From Methanobacteriota archaeon (GTDB taxonomy: Archaea > Thermoplasmatota > Poseidoniia > Poseidoniales > Poseidoniaceae), in NCBI GenBank assembly GCA_018623995.1, contig JAAZUV010000094.1, positions 1 to 5,802 of the forward strand: DNA of 5,802 bases, in the 5' to 3' direction. Both the position numbers and the translations under genes were made by a program. The notes under the pieces were generated by a model, which saw nothing but the letters and a program-made list of their open reading frames with translations, was not told the DNA's origin and made no database searches. The stretch's first letter is position 1. Each line of letters begins with the position of its first letter. Below are positions 1 to 5,802 of this stretch, piece by piece.

Positions 1-97
1 ATGCGAACATCTCCTCCCCACTCGGCATGAGGTTACCGCTCCCCAAAGCACTGCTTGTGTGTCCAAGCGAGCCAAGTGTGACCATGACAATGAACAT
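1..97 (-). CDS. Probable 5' fragment of an unidentified gene, cut by the left window edge
   Basis: The minus strand is open from an ATG at 97-95 to the window edge, giving 32 codons that begin MFIVMVTLGSLGHTSS. A second in-frame ATG lies at 85-83. A TATA-like ATTTATA on the same strand (115-109) is centred about 27 nt before that second ATG. This is the usual archaeal distance from TATA box to transcription start, so the second ATG would head a leaderless mRNA and is the preferred start if the organism is an archaeon. The gene would be divergent from the membrane-protein gene at 230. The visible residues are Gly/Ser-rich with a short hydrophobic start, and no family is recognisable. A chance open frame of this length is possible, so confidence is low to moderate. 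Confidence 0.35.
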   Translation of the reverse strand, partial: MFIVMVTLGSLGHTSSALGSGNLMPSGEEMFA

Positions 98-108
98 CTG
101 ATATCGAG

Positions 109-115
109 TATAAAT
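109..115 (-). promoter_or_regulatory. TATA-like box for the leftward gene
   Basis: The minus strand reads ATTTATA (TATAAAT on the plus strand), in the AT-rich part of the divergent intergenic region. Its centre at 112 is 27 nt from the A of the ATG at 85, matching archaeal leaderless promoter geometry. No convincing BRE is visible just upstream. The rest of 98-229 shows no strong inverted repeat. A weak CAAAATAGG at 197-205, about 29 nt before the GTG at 230, is the only TATA candidate for the rightward gene. Confidence 0.35.
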
Positions 116-229
116 CAGTACCCTGCGATGGCAAGAAAAGGTTCGTTAGATTGATAACATCACTCTAATGGATAATTTCAGATCATCGATAAACCGCAAA
201 ATAGGCGATTCTATCGGCGCAAACCTTAG

Positions 230-1309
230 GTGAACAAGAGGTTGAATCTAATCATGGAAGAATTGTCCAAAGTTGGTATTGACTCGAAAAGAACAACAGC
301 TGCAAGCGTGGCTATTGTTGGGTTGGTCGTCTATCTCTCAATGATTCATTTGCAATCCATCTTGATGCCATTGGCCATTGCGATCTTGCTTTTCTTTATG
401 ATTAAGCCACCTGAACAATTCATCTATGAAAAGGTTGGAAATCGGTTTGTATCGTACGGTACAGTTCTTCTGACGTTTATCGTTACAGTCTACTTTACAT
501 CGTTGTTTTTGTACGAGAATCTTTCAGACTTTATCGAGGAAGTCCCGAGGATTACGGAAGCATTTGAAGAAAAGAGAGCGAACTTAGCGGATTCGAATCT
601 TTACGGACTTGAAGTCATTTTTTCAGATGCTGAACTTCTTGCCAGTGTTGCATCACCAAGCAACATCGAAGCGTTCGTACTTGGCATCTTAGGCACTTTG
701 AGTGGATTCTTTGGAACCATGATTACCGTTTTGATTTTCCTTTTGTTCATTGTCTTAGAGGAGCACACAATCGCACAACGATTCGGAGCAGCGTTTCCAA
801 ATTCTTACGAGAGAGCGAAGAAAATTGTCAGCGAATCGACAGAATCGATTCAGGCTTATGTCGTATCAAAAGTGACCTGCAGCGCAGGACAAGCTCTCGT
901 TATGGCCATTATTCTCTATGCATTTAACATACCTGGATGGTTTTTGTTTGGAATTTTGTGCTTTTTGTTGGATTTTATTCCAATCCTGGGAGCCTTGTTC
1001 GCTACAATACCTCCAGTCATCATCGGCGTGATCTTGCTCGATCCGGGAATGGCTCTGTTGATGATTGCCCTGCTCATTGGAAATCAGCAAGTGTTTGGAT
1101 CGTTTGTTGAACCCAATCTCTCTGGTTCAAAAATTGGAATCTCACCGTTCGTTTTGTTGTTGACTGTGATGTTGTTCTCACAAGTTTGGGGCATTGCTGG
1201 AGCCATCATTGGTGCTCCAATCATCATCATTGCACGATTGATTTTGGATGAGAACGAGCGAACTCGGCCTGTTGCACTGATGATGGCCAATGATGTTGAA
1301 GAAGAATAG
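230..1309 (+). CDS. AI-2E family transporter-like multi-pass membrane protein
   Basis: This is an integral membrane protein of the AI-2E/PerM/UPF0118 family. Characterised members have been proposed to export autoinducer-2 or exchange Na+/H+, but most have unknown substrates, so no cargo is assigned. The 359 residues match the family length of about 330-400. Hydrophobic segments lie near 22-38, 43-58, 74-95, 148-176, 216-250, 253-270, 273-287 and 304-337. A soluble, charged stretch at about 96-146 is typical of the family. The conserved C-terminal half is clear: DFIPILGALFATIPP at 248-262, then FVEPNLSG at 292-299, and WGIAGAIIGAPI at 320-331. The GTG start follows an in-frame TAG at 227-229, so the frame cannot extend upstream. 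No Shine-Dalgarno precedes the GTG. An alternative ATG at 254 (residue 9) has GAGGT at 238-242, at a rather long 11-nt spacing, and may be the true start. The family call is firm; function and exact start are not. Confidence 0.9.
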   Translation: MNKRLNLIMEELSKVGIDSKRTTAASVAIVGLVVYLSMIHLQSILMPLAIAILLFFMIKPPEQFIYEKVGNRFVSYGTVLLTFIVTVYFTSLFLYENLSDFIEEVPRITEAFEEKRANLADSNLYGLEVIFSDAELLASVASPSNIEAFVLGILGTLSGFFGTMITVLIFLLFIVLEEHTIAQRFGAAFPNSYERAKKIVSESTESIQAYVVSKVTCSAGQALVMAIILYAFNIPGWFLFGILCFLLDFIPILGALFATIPPVIIGVILLDPGMALLMIALLIGNQQVFGSFVEPNLSGSKIGISPFVLLLTVMLFSQVWGIAGAIIGAPIIIIARLILDENERTRPVALMMANDVEEE

Positions 1310-1314
1310 ATCAC

Positions 1315-2571
1315 TCACTGGGCGTTGAAGGCATCAATGGCTGCAACAACTTCGGAATCGTCCATCAATCTTCGCTGTGATTTTGCTACGTCGAAGAGAT
1401 GGGCTACCAGTTCATCCGTTACCTCATAATTTCGTTGTTGAAGCCACCAGATGATGTTTGAGCGTCCAGCCATGTGACCGATTCGAATGACTTGTTCAAG
1501 CCCGAATTCGCCGGCAGGAACACCTGAGTACACACGATCAGCAAGCCAGTGATCGCCTTTCTTCATGGCCTTGATAACGGCTGAAGCGTGAACACCGGTA
1601 CCGGTTTCAAATGCATCCTGTCCAAAGACGGGATAGTTGCGAGGAAGAGGAACTTCAGTGAATTCGTGTGCCTTTTGCATGTATTCGCCAAGAACGGTAA
1701 GATCGTTATCGATGGCTCCCATCAATTTGAGGTTCACGAGTGTTTGATCAAGTGGTGCGTTTCCTGCTCGCTCACCGAGACCAAGTGCGGTTCCATGGAC
1801 AACATCTGCACCTGCTTCAACAGCTGCGATGTTGTTGGCAACACCCAAACCACGGTCTTGGTGACCATGCCAATTGACTTCGATGTCTCGACGGTCGTAT
1901 CCACCGTCCTTGATGACCTCCTCATCGATGAAATTGAGCAATTTCTTGACTCCGTTCGGAGTCACGTGGCCGCATGTATCGCAAACACAAATTCGACGGA
2001 CACCGAGTTCCATGGCTCGCTGATAGATTTTCTTGATGTCTTCAGGATTCGAACGCGTGGTATCCTCTGTAACGAACATGACAGGCACATCGTTTTCAAC
2101 AGCAAAAGAGACTGCTGTTTCCATGGTCGACAGGAGTTTGTCCATGGTCCACCCTTCCGCATATTGGCGTATTGGACTTGTTCCGAGGAACGCTGAAGCT
2201 TGGATTGGAATGCCGTGCTTTTCTTGCAATTCAACCAAAGGTTCGATGTCTTGCATCAGTGTTCGTACTGCAGCACCAGGTCGGATTTGGTAATCGTTTT
2301 CAGTAATGTGGGTCAACATAGCATCGATGTGTTCAACGTGAAACGGTCCTGCACCTGGAAGTCCGAGATCGACCTTCTGAATACCGAGTTTCTCCATGTA
2401 ATCGAGCAACTCAATTTTTTGCTCAATGGTTGGGTTACGTGCAGATGGGCTCTGGAGACCATCACGCAAGGTTTCATCATCAAACCAAACACCATGTGGA
2501 TGGTTGTTTGGATTCCTATTCAACTCGTATTCAATCGTGTTCCAATCGTAAATCAATGAACGCTCATCCAT
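1315..2571 (-). CDS. Isopropylmalate/homocitrate synthase-family enzyme (DRE-TIM metallolyase), substrate unknown
   Basis: The family condenses acetyl-CoA with a 2-oxoacid using a divalent metal in a TIM barrel; members include 2-isopropylmalate, citramalate, homocitrate and Re-citrate synthases. Over 418 residues, the N-terminal barrel (about 25-285) carries DETLRDGLQ at 32-40 with metal ligand D32 and catalytic R36. It also has HGHQD at 235-239 with metal ligands H235 and H237, and GERAGN at 266-271 ending in the likely ligand N271. Residues 300-418 resemble the LeuA/HCS subdomains: GQDAFETGTGVHAS at 317-330, then IGHMAGRSNI at 364-373. The LeuA allosteric regulatory domain is absent, so leucine feedback of the LeuA type is not expected. 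The usual HxHND reads HGHQD here. The ATG at 2571 has AGGTGA 6 nt upstream, and the TGA inside that site is an in-frame stop, which fixes this as the first possible start. It lies 78 bp after gyrA on the same strand and converges with the membrane-protein gene. Without neighbouring biosynthetic genes, the substrate cannot be decided. Confidence 0.88.
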   Translation of the reverse strand: MDERSLIYDWNTIEYELNRNPNNHPHGVWFDDETLRDGLQSPSARNPTIEQKIELLDYMEKLGIQKVDLGLPGAGPFHVEHIDAMLTHITENDYQIRPGAAVRTLMQDIEPLVELQEKHGIPIQASAFLGTSPIRQYAEGWTMDKLLSTMETAVSFAVENDVPVMFVTEDTTRSNPEDIKKIYQRAMELGVRRICVCDTCGHVTPNGVKKLLNFIDEEVIKDGGYDRRDIEVNWHGHQDRGLGVANNIAAVEAGADVVHGTALGLGERAGNAPLDQTLVNLKLMGAIDNDLTVLGEYMQKAHEFTEVPLPRNYPVFGQDAFETGTGVHASAVIKAMKKGDHWLADRVYSGVPAGEFGLEQVIRIGHMAGRSNIIWWLQQRNYEVTDELVAHLFDVAKSQRRLMDDSEVVAAIDAFNAQ

Positions 2572-2577
2572 AACAAT

Positions 2578-2583
2578 TCACCT
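2578..2583 (-). promoter_or_regulatory. Shine-Dalgarno site for the synthase-family gene
   Basis: The minus strand reads AGGTGA six nucleotides before the ATG at 2571, complementary to the 16S rRNA 3' end. Its TGA is in frame with the ATG, so it both selects and limits the start. No TATA-like box is seen about 27 nt before the ATG, which favours read-through transcription from gyrA over a separate leaderless promoter. Confidence 0.7.
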
Positions 2584-2649
2584 ACGAGGAAAACCCCCGC
2601 ACATACCGACCAGTCATGAATCATGTTTGAACTCGTCGATAGGACCGTG

Positions 2650-5469
2650 TCATTCTTCTTCGAGCTCCGCATCAGATTTTGATGCTTGTGCAGCCTCGAA
2701 TTCTTCTCGAGAAACAACGCCGTCACCGTCGGTATCCATGGCATCAAATTCATCCTCTTCGATCAATTCCGCAGGCAAGCGAGCAGTGAAGATGATTTCA
2801 TCATCATGCGAGGACTTATCCTTCGAACGTAGTTCCATGATGCGAGTACCCTTGGTCGATTTCCCAGAGGTTTCCTTTGTTTGATCAACAGCTAGTCGAA
2901 TCATCATACCTTTCTTGGTCAACACGAACAAATTGTCTTTCAAATCAGGAATACGTCGAACACTCACAAGTTCGTCTGAGAATTCTTCATCCAATTTCAT
3001 GGTTCGCACACCCTTTGCGCCAGGATTGGTCGAGCGATAGCCGTCGGTCATCATTTTCAGATTGCCGTCATCATCGAATCGTTCGTTTCCGTCACGGTCG
3101 AGATCAGGTACGCGGTCTGCCGTTCCGAGGCGGCTACGCTTCGCCATTCCAAATTTGGAGATGGTCAGGATCTGCGAATCAGCATCGCTCATTGCGAGCA
3201 TACCAGCAACAAATCCTCCACCAGATCCCTTTCGGTCGGCGACCTTAATCCCGTACACACCACCAGAAACACGACCGGAGGTTCGGATAGCATCGCACTT
3301 GAAACGGCTAGCATACCCCGTTGTTGAAATCATCACAACATCATCGCTGTCAACGCTTTGTTGAACATTGACCAAGGAATCGTTTTCAAGTTTAAATCGA
3401 AGTGCATACTTTCCATTTCGATTGATTCGGACGTATTCATGGAGATCCGTCTTCTTGATGAGACCCAACTTGGTCGCAAAGAGCAAGAAATACCCTGATG
3501 GAGGTCGCTTTTCCCCCTCCTCAAGTTTAATCTTCAAGCATTTTTCAGTCACTTCATCAACAAGTTCCTTTGAAATTGGCAGAATGCTGACGATGTTCTC
3601 CTCGTCTTGCAAGTTTTCGAGCAGATTACGGATGTGCGTACCTCGACTTTGTCGACTTCCTTGCGGAATTTCCCAAGCCTTGAGACCGTATACACGACCA
3701 AGATCGGTGAAGATCAACAGTCTGTCTTTGCTAAAACACGTGATAATGGATTGTGGAGAATCCTCATCTTTCGTTGCAACTCCCTTGAGACCTTTTCCGC
3801 CACGATTCTGGATTCTGAATGTCTCAACAGGCACGTGTCGAATGTAGTTGTCATCGGTGAGCGTAATCGCAATCGCACGCTCTTCAATCAGGTCTTCTCG
3901 GTCCATGGACAAAGGCATCTTGTTGATCTCTGAGCGTCGCTCATCACCATGCCGTTCAACCATCTCATCAAGCTCTTCAGTGAGGATGTTTAACCGACGG
4001 ACTCGAGAGGCAATGATGTCCTTCAAATCAGCGATTTTAATCTTCAGTTCCTCGTAATCGTTCTGTACCTTTTCGACATCGAGGCGGCTCAATTGATACA
4101 AACGTCGCTCAGCGATGGCCTTGGCTTGTGGCTCAGTAAAGTCAAACGCCGCAATACCAGGCATAAGTTCCGTGCCCTGAAGGACGGACTCGAATTGCTC
4201 TCGGCTTGAACTGGCTTTACCGACGGCGATGACGTCGTCAATGCGGTCTTGTGCCTTGACAAGCCCCTCAAGAATGTGAGCACGAGCTTCGGCCTTCTGC
4301 AATTCGAACTTTGCACGTCGTTCGATAACAGATTCACGGTGCTCAACATAGGTATGTAGCATGGTCGGAAGGGTCAACAACACAGGTCGTCCATCGAGGA
4401 TGCCCATCATGTTGGCCGAGTACGATTCTTGGAGACGGCTCGACTTGAACAACTGGTTCAAGACGGCGTGAGGATCGGCATTGTTTTTGACTTCAATGAC
4501 GACACGAATCCCTTCCTTCGAGGATTCATCACGAATGTCACGTATACCGATAACGGTTCCTTTTGATACCAAATCTGCGATGTGAACGAGCATGTCGGAT
4601 TTCTTCACTTGGTAAGGAATCTCATGGACGATGATGCGCTTTCCGCTTGAATCATCGATCACATCGCATCGGGAACGAACGTGGAATCGACCCTTGCCGG
4701 TGGTGTACATGTCGATGATTCCATCAATTCCGTGAATGGTTGCACCCGTTGGGAAATCTGGACCTTTGATGTGTTCCATATACTCGTCAATGGAAACGTG
4801 CGGCTTTCCTGTGTTTTCTTCACCCTCTTCGAGGATGCGTTGAACGTGGAGATTGATGGCACCAGCGACCTCTGTCAGGTTGTGAGGAGGGATACGTGTG
4901 GCCATACCAACCGCAATACCGTCTGAACCATTCAGCAGAAGATTTGGCAATCGTGCAGGGAGAACCGTTGGCTCCATCTCTGAATCATCGAAATTTGGCT
5001 GAAAGTCAACGGTCTTCTTCTCAATATCTTCAAGCATGTGCTTGGAGATTCGGTCGAGTCGACTCTCTGTGTATCGCATAGCTGCAGGGGGGTCTCCATC
5101 GATTGAGCCGAAGTTCCCTTGCCCGTCAACCAGTGGGTATCGAAGCGAGAATTCCTGAGCCATTCGTACCATGGTATCGTAGATTGATTGATCACCGTGA
5201 GGGTGATACTTACCCATAACTTCACCAACAGAACGTGCTGACTTGCTGAACTTTTTGTCTGCGGTGTGTCCACCCTCGTGCATACCGTAGAGGACACGTC
5301 GATGAACGGGTTTGAGCCCATCACGTGCATCTGGTAGAGCGCGGCCAATGATGACCGACATGGCGTAATTGATGTAGGATGTCTTCATTTCGTCGTTGAG
5401 TGAACGATTCAAGACTGTACCGGTTTCAACAGCGTCCCCACTTTCGTTTGTTTCTTCTTCAGATGTCAA
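2650..5469 (-). CDS. gyrA: DNA gyrase subunit A with C-terminal EF-hand
   Basis: GyrA is the DNA-cleaving and DNA-wrapping subunit of the A2B2 gyrase that supercoils DNA using ATP. The winged-helix region (about 30-140) has SYINYAMSVIIGRALPDARD at 31-50, GKYHPHGD at 86-93, and AAMRYTESRL at 129-138 with catalytic R132 and Y133. The tower follows to about 355, then the coiled coil and C-gate to about 505. The beta-pinwheel wrapping domain (about 530-900) contains the GyrA box as QNRGGKG at 554-560 (E. coli QRRGGKG), which marks gyrase rather than topoisomerase IV. At 939 residues it is longer than the usual 800-900. The excess includes an insert at about 634-658, an Asp-rich insert at about 783-806, and an acidic tail carrying a canonical EF-hand loop at 912-923. 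The residue matching E. coli Ser83 is Q94, while Asp87 is kept as D98. The start is TTG, 6 nt after a near-perfect GGAGGTGA, with an in-frame TGA just upstream. The next in-frame ATG (residue 28) would remove conserved N-terminal sequence. It overlaps the gyrB end by 11 bp. Confidence 0.97.
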   Translation of the reverse strand: MTSEEETNESGDAVETGTVLNRSLNDEMKTSYINYAMSVIIGRALPDARDGLKPVHRRVLYGMHEGGHTADKKFSKSARSVGEVMGKYHPHGDQSIYDTMVRMAQEFSLRYPLVDGQGNFGSIDGDPPAAMRYTESRLDRISKHMLEDIEKKTVDFQPNFDDSEMEPTVLPARLPNLLLNGSDGIAVGMATRIPPHNLTEVAGAINLHVQRILEEGEENTGKPHVSIDEYMEHIKGPDFPTGATIHGIDGIIDMYTTGKGRFHVRSRCDVIDDSSGKRIIVHEIPYQVKKSDMLVHIADLVSKGTVIGIRDIRDESSKEGIRVVIEVKNNADPHAVLNQLFKSSRLQESYSANMMGILDGRPVLLTLPTMLHTYVEHRESVIERRAKFELQKAEARAHILEGLVKAQDRIDDVIAVGKASSSREQFESVLQGTELMPGIAAFDFTEPQAKAIAERRLYQLSRLDVEKVQNDYEELKIKIADLKDIIASRVRRLNILTEELDEMVERHGDERRSEINKMPLSMDREDLIEERAIAITLTDDNYIRHVPVETFRIQNRGGKGLKGVATKDEDSPQSIITCFSKDRLLIFTDLGRVYGLKAWEIPQGSRQSRGTHIRNLLENLQDEENIVSILPISKELVDEVTEKCLKIKLEEGEKRPPSGYFLLFATKLGLIKKTDLHEYVRINRNGKYALRFKLENDSLVNVQQSVDSDDVVMISTTGYASRFKCDAIRTSGRVSGGVYGIKVADRKGSGGGFVAGMLAMSDADSQILTISKFGMAKRSRLGTADRVPDLDRDGNERFDDDGNLKMMTDGYRSTNPGAKGVRTMKLDEEFSDELVSVRRIPDLKDNLFVLTKKGMMIRLAVDQTKETSGKSTKGTRIMELRSKDKSSHDDEIIFTARLPAELIEEDEFDAMDTDGDGVVSREEFEAAQASKSDAELEEE
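2701..2736 (-). other. gyrA: EF-hand calcium-binding loop at the GyrA C-terminus
   Basis: Residues 912-923 of GyrA read DTDGDGVVSREE. All EF-hand loop positions fit: Asp at 1, 3 and 5 (D912, D914, D916), Gly at 6 (G917), a hydrophobic residue at 8 (V919), Ser at 9 (S920) and the bidentate Glu at 12 (E923). Acidic, helix-prone flanks (ELIEEDEFDAM before, FEAAQASKSDAELEEE after) can form the E and F helices. Only one such loop is present at the tail, whereas EF-hands usually pair. Calcium binding is inferred from the motif and is not shown by the sequence. Confidence 0.85.
3070..3105 (-). other. gyrA: Asp-rich DxDxDG loop inserted in the GyrA wrapping domain
   Basis: GyrA residues 789-800 read DLDRDGNERFDD, followed by DGN. 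Asp at loop positions 1, 3, 5 and 12 and Gly at 6 match calcium-binding loops of EF-hand or thrombospondin type-3 style. Position 8 is Glu (E796) instead of a hydrophobic residue, so it is not a classic EF-hand. It sits within about 24 extra residues (roughly 783-806) between KFGMAKRSR and the pinwheel strand GAKGVRTMKL. The E. coli protein has a much shorter link there. Metal binding is an inference. Confidence 0.5.
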
Positions 5470-5802
5470 GGTTGGTCACCTCCTTGGCGTGGCGCTCAAT
5501 AAATGCCCGACGGTCGGGAACATCCTCGCCCATGAGAATCTCAAACATGCGATCGCTTTCTTCCGCATCTTTGACAGTCACCTTGAGCATAGTCCTCGTT
5601 TCAGGATTCATGGTCGTCTCCCACAGTTGTTCTGGATTCATTTCACCAAGACCCTTGTAGCGCTGAACACCGATCTTTGCATTCGGGTTGTCGCCTCGAA
5701 GCTCGTCGAGTATGGTATCTCGCTCTTCGTCTGTAAAGGCGTATTTGCTCACCCGACCCTTCGAGAGTTGGAACAATGGAGGTTGTGCGATGTAGACGTG
5801 CC
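5459..5802 (-). CDS. gyrB: DNA gyrase subunit B, C-terminal part (5' end beyond the window)
   Basis: GyrB is the ATPase and Toprim subunit of gyrase; its C-terminal part contacts GyrA and DNA. The visible 113 residues begin HVYIAQPPLFQLSKGRVSKY, at the end of the Toprim region. They continue through the GyrB signature IGVQRYKGLGEMNPEQLW and then LMGEDVPDRRAFIERHAKEV, and end in NLDI, the typical GyrB C-terminus. The link between the Toprim part and QRYKGLGEMN is short, so the roughly 165-residue insertion of E. coli GyrB is absent, as in most bacteria and in archaeal gyrases. The frame is open to position 5802, so the gene continues past the right edge and no start is visible. The TGA stop at 5461-5459 lies inside the beginning of gyrA, giving an 11-bp overlap and probable translational coupling. 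Confidence 0.97.
   Translation of the reverse strand, partial: HVYIAQPPLFQLSKGRVSKYAFTDEERDTILDELRGDNPNAKIGVQRYKGLGEMNPEQLWETTMNPETRTMLKVTVKDAEESDRMFEILMGEDVPDRRAFIERHAKEVTNLDI
5476..5483 (-). promoter_or_regulatory. Strong Shine-Dalgarno site for gyrA inside gyrB
   Basis: The minus strand reads GGAGGTGA, within the longer AAGGAGGTGACC, six nucleotides before the gyrA TTG at 5469. It is almost the full anti-Shine-Dalgarno complement. It lies inside the last codons of gyrB (Lys-Glu-Val-Thr). Its TGA is in frame with gyrA, so translation of gyrA cannot start further upstream. The strong site offsets the weak TTG codon and decides the start call. Confidence 0.85.

Noticed and set aside
187..216. 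CGATA...TATCG inverted arms before the membrane-protein gene; considered as a regulatory hairpin
   Set aside because: Five-base arms with a 20-base loop are expected by chance, and no extension of the pairing is seen.
1588..2196. A 202-codon open frame on the plus strand, antisense to the synthase-family gene
   Set aside because: It lies wholly inside a well-conserved enzyme gene. Its translation is Cys/Thr/Val-rich with no recognisable motif, and no ribosome site was noticed, so it is a shadow frame.
2588..2602. GGGGGTTTTCC-type run on the minus strand in the same gap; considered as a terminator
   Set aside because: Only four T residues and no stable GC stem before them, so neither an intrinsic bacterial nor a convincing archaeal terminator.
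2553..2624. A 23-residue hydrophobic minus-strand frame across the gyrA-synthase gap, overlapping the synthase start; considered as a leader peptide
   Set aside because: It has no Shine-Dalgarno site, no run of Leu or Lys codons, and no attenuator-like alternative hairpins; its length is ordinary for chance.
2615..2625. Small inverted repeat CATGA-A-TCATG in the gap after gyrA; considered as an operator or terminator
   Set aside because: The arms are only 5 bp with a 1-nt centre and no T-run follows, so it is too short to separate from chance.
4932..5348. A 138-codon minus-strand frame inside gyrA, and similar plus-strand frames such as 3368-3847
   Set aside because: They lie over strongly conserved gyrA sequence (catalytic Tyr, quinolone region, pinwheel) in other frames and show no domain signal.
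5459..5776. Reading the gyrB fragment as a small complete 105-residue protein starting at 5776
   Set aside because: The codon there is an internal TTG. The same frame continues to the window edge with conserved GyrB sequence (HVYIAQPP), so it is a truncated gyrB.

Overview
The window is compact protein-coding DNA of moderate GC from a prokaryote that carries a DNA gyrase. It contains the end of gyrB, a complete gyrA, a gene of the isopropylmalate/homocitrate synthase family, and an AI-2E-family membrane protein. A fifth gene probably begins at the left edge. The best guess for the organism is a planktonic euryarchaeote of the Marine Group II (Poseidoniales) type. The hints are a bacterial-type gyrase in an acidic, moderate-GC genome, and a TATA-like box exactly at leaderless spacing before the left-edge start. 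GyrB also lacks the enterobacterial insertion. This assignment is an inference; a bacterial origin is not excluded, because strong Shine-Dalgarno sites are also present.

Layout. Positions 1-97 (minus) hold a probable 5' gene fragment, read off the left edge. Positions 98-229 are a divergent intergenic region. Positions 230-1309 (plus) encode the AI-2E-family protein. It converges on a minus-strand gene (1315-2571) with only 5 bp between the stop codons. Upstream of that, on the same strand, are gyrA (2650-5469) and the 3' end of gyrB (5459 to the right edge), which overlap by 11 bp. The minus strand therefore reads gyrB, gyrA, then after a 78-bp gap the synthase-family gene, and is probably one operon or two closely linked units.

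Function. GyrB (ATPase/Toprim) and GyrA (DNA cleavage and wrapping) form the A2B2 gyrase that introduces negative supercoils. Their coupled translation fits equal subunit production. The synthase-family protein should be a metal-dependent acyl-CoA/2-oxoacid condensing enzyme, with an unassigned substrate. The AI-2E-family protein is a multi-pass membrane protein of unknown cargo.

The most unusual feature is in GyrA. It ends in a canonical EF-hand calcium-binding loop on an acidic tail. A second Asp-rich DxDxDG loop is inserted in the C-terminal DNA-wrapping domain. I saw no CRISPR, mobile element, tRNA, rRNA or substantial repeat.
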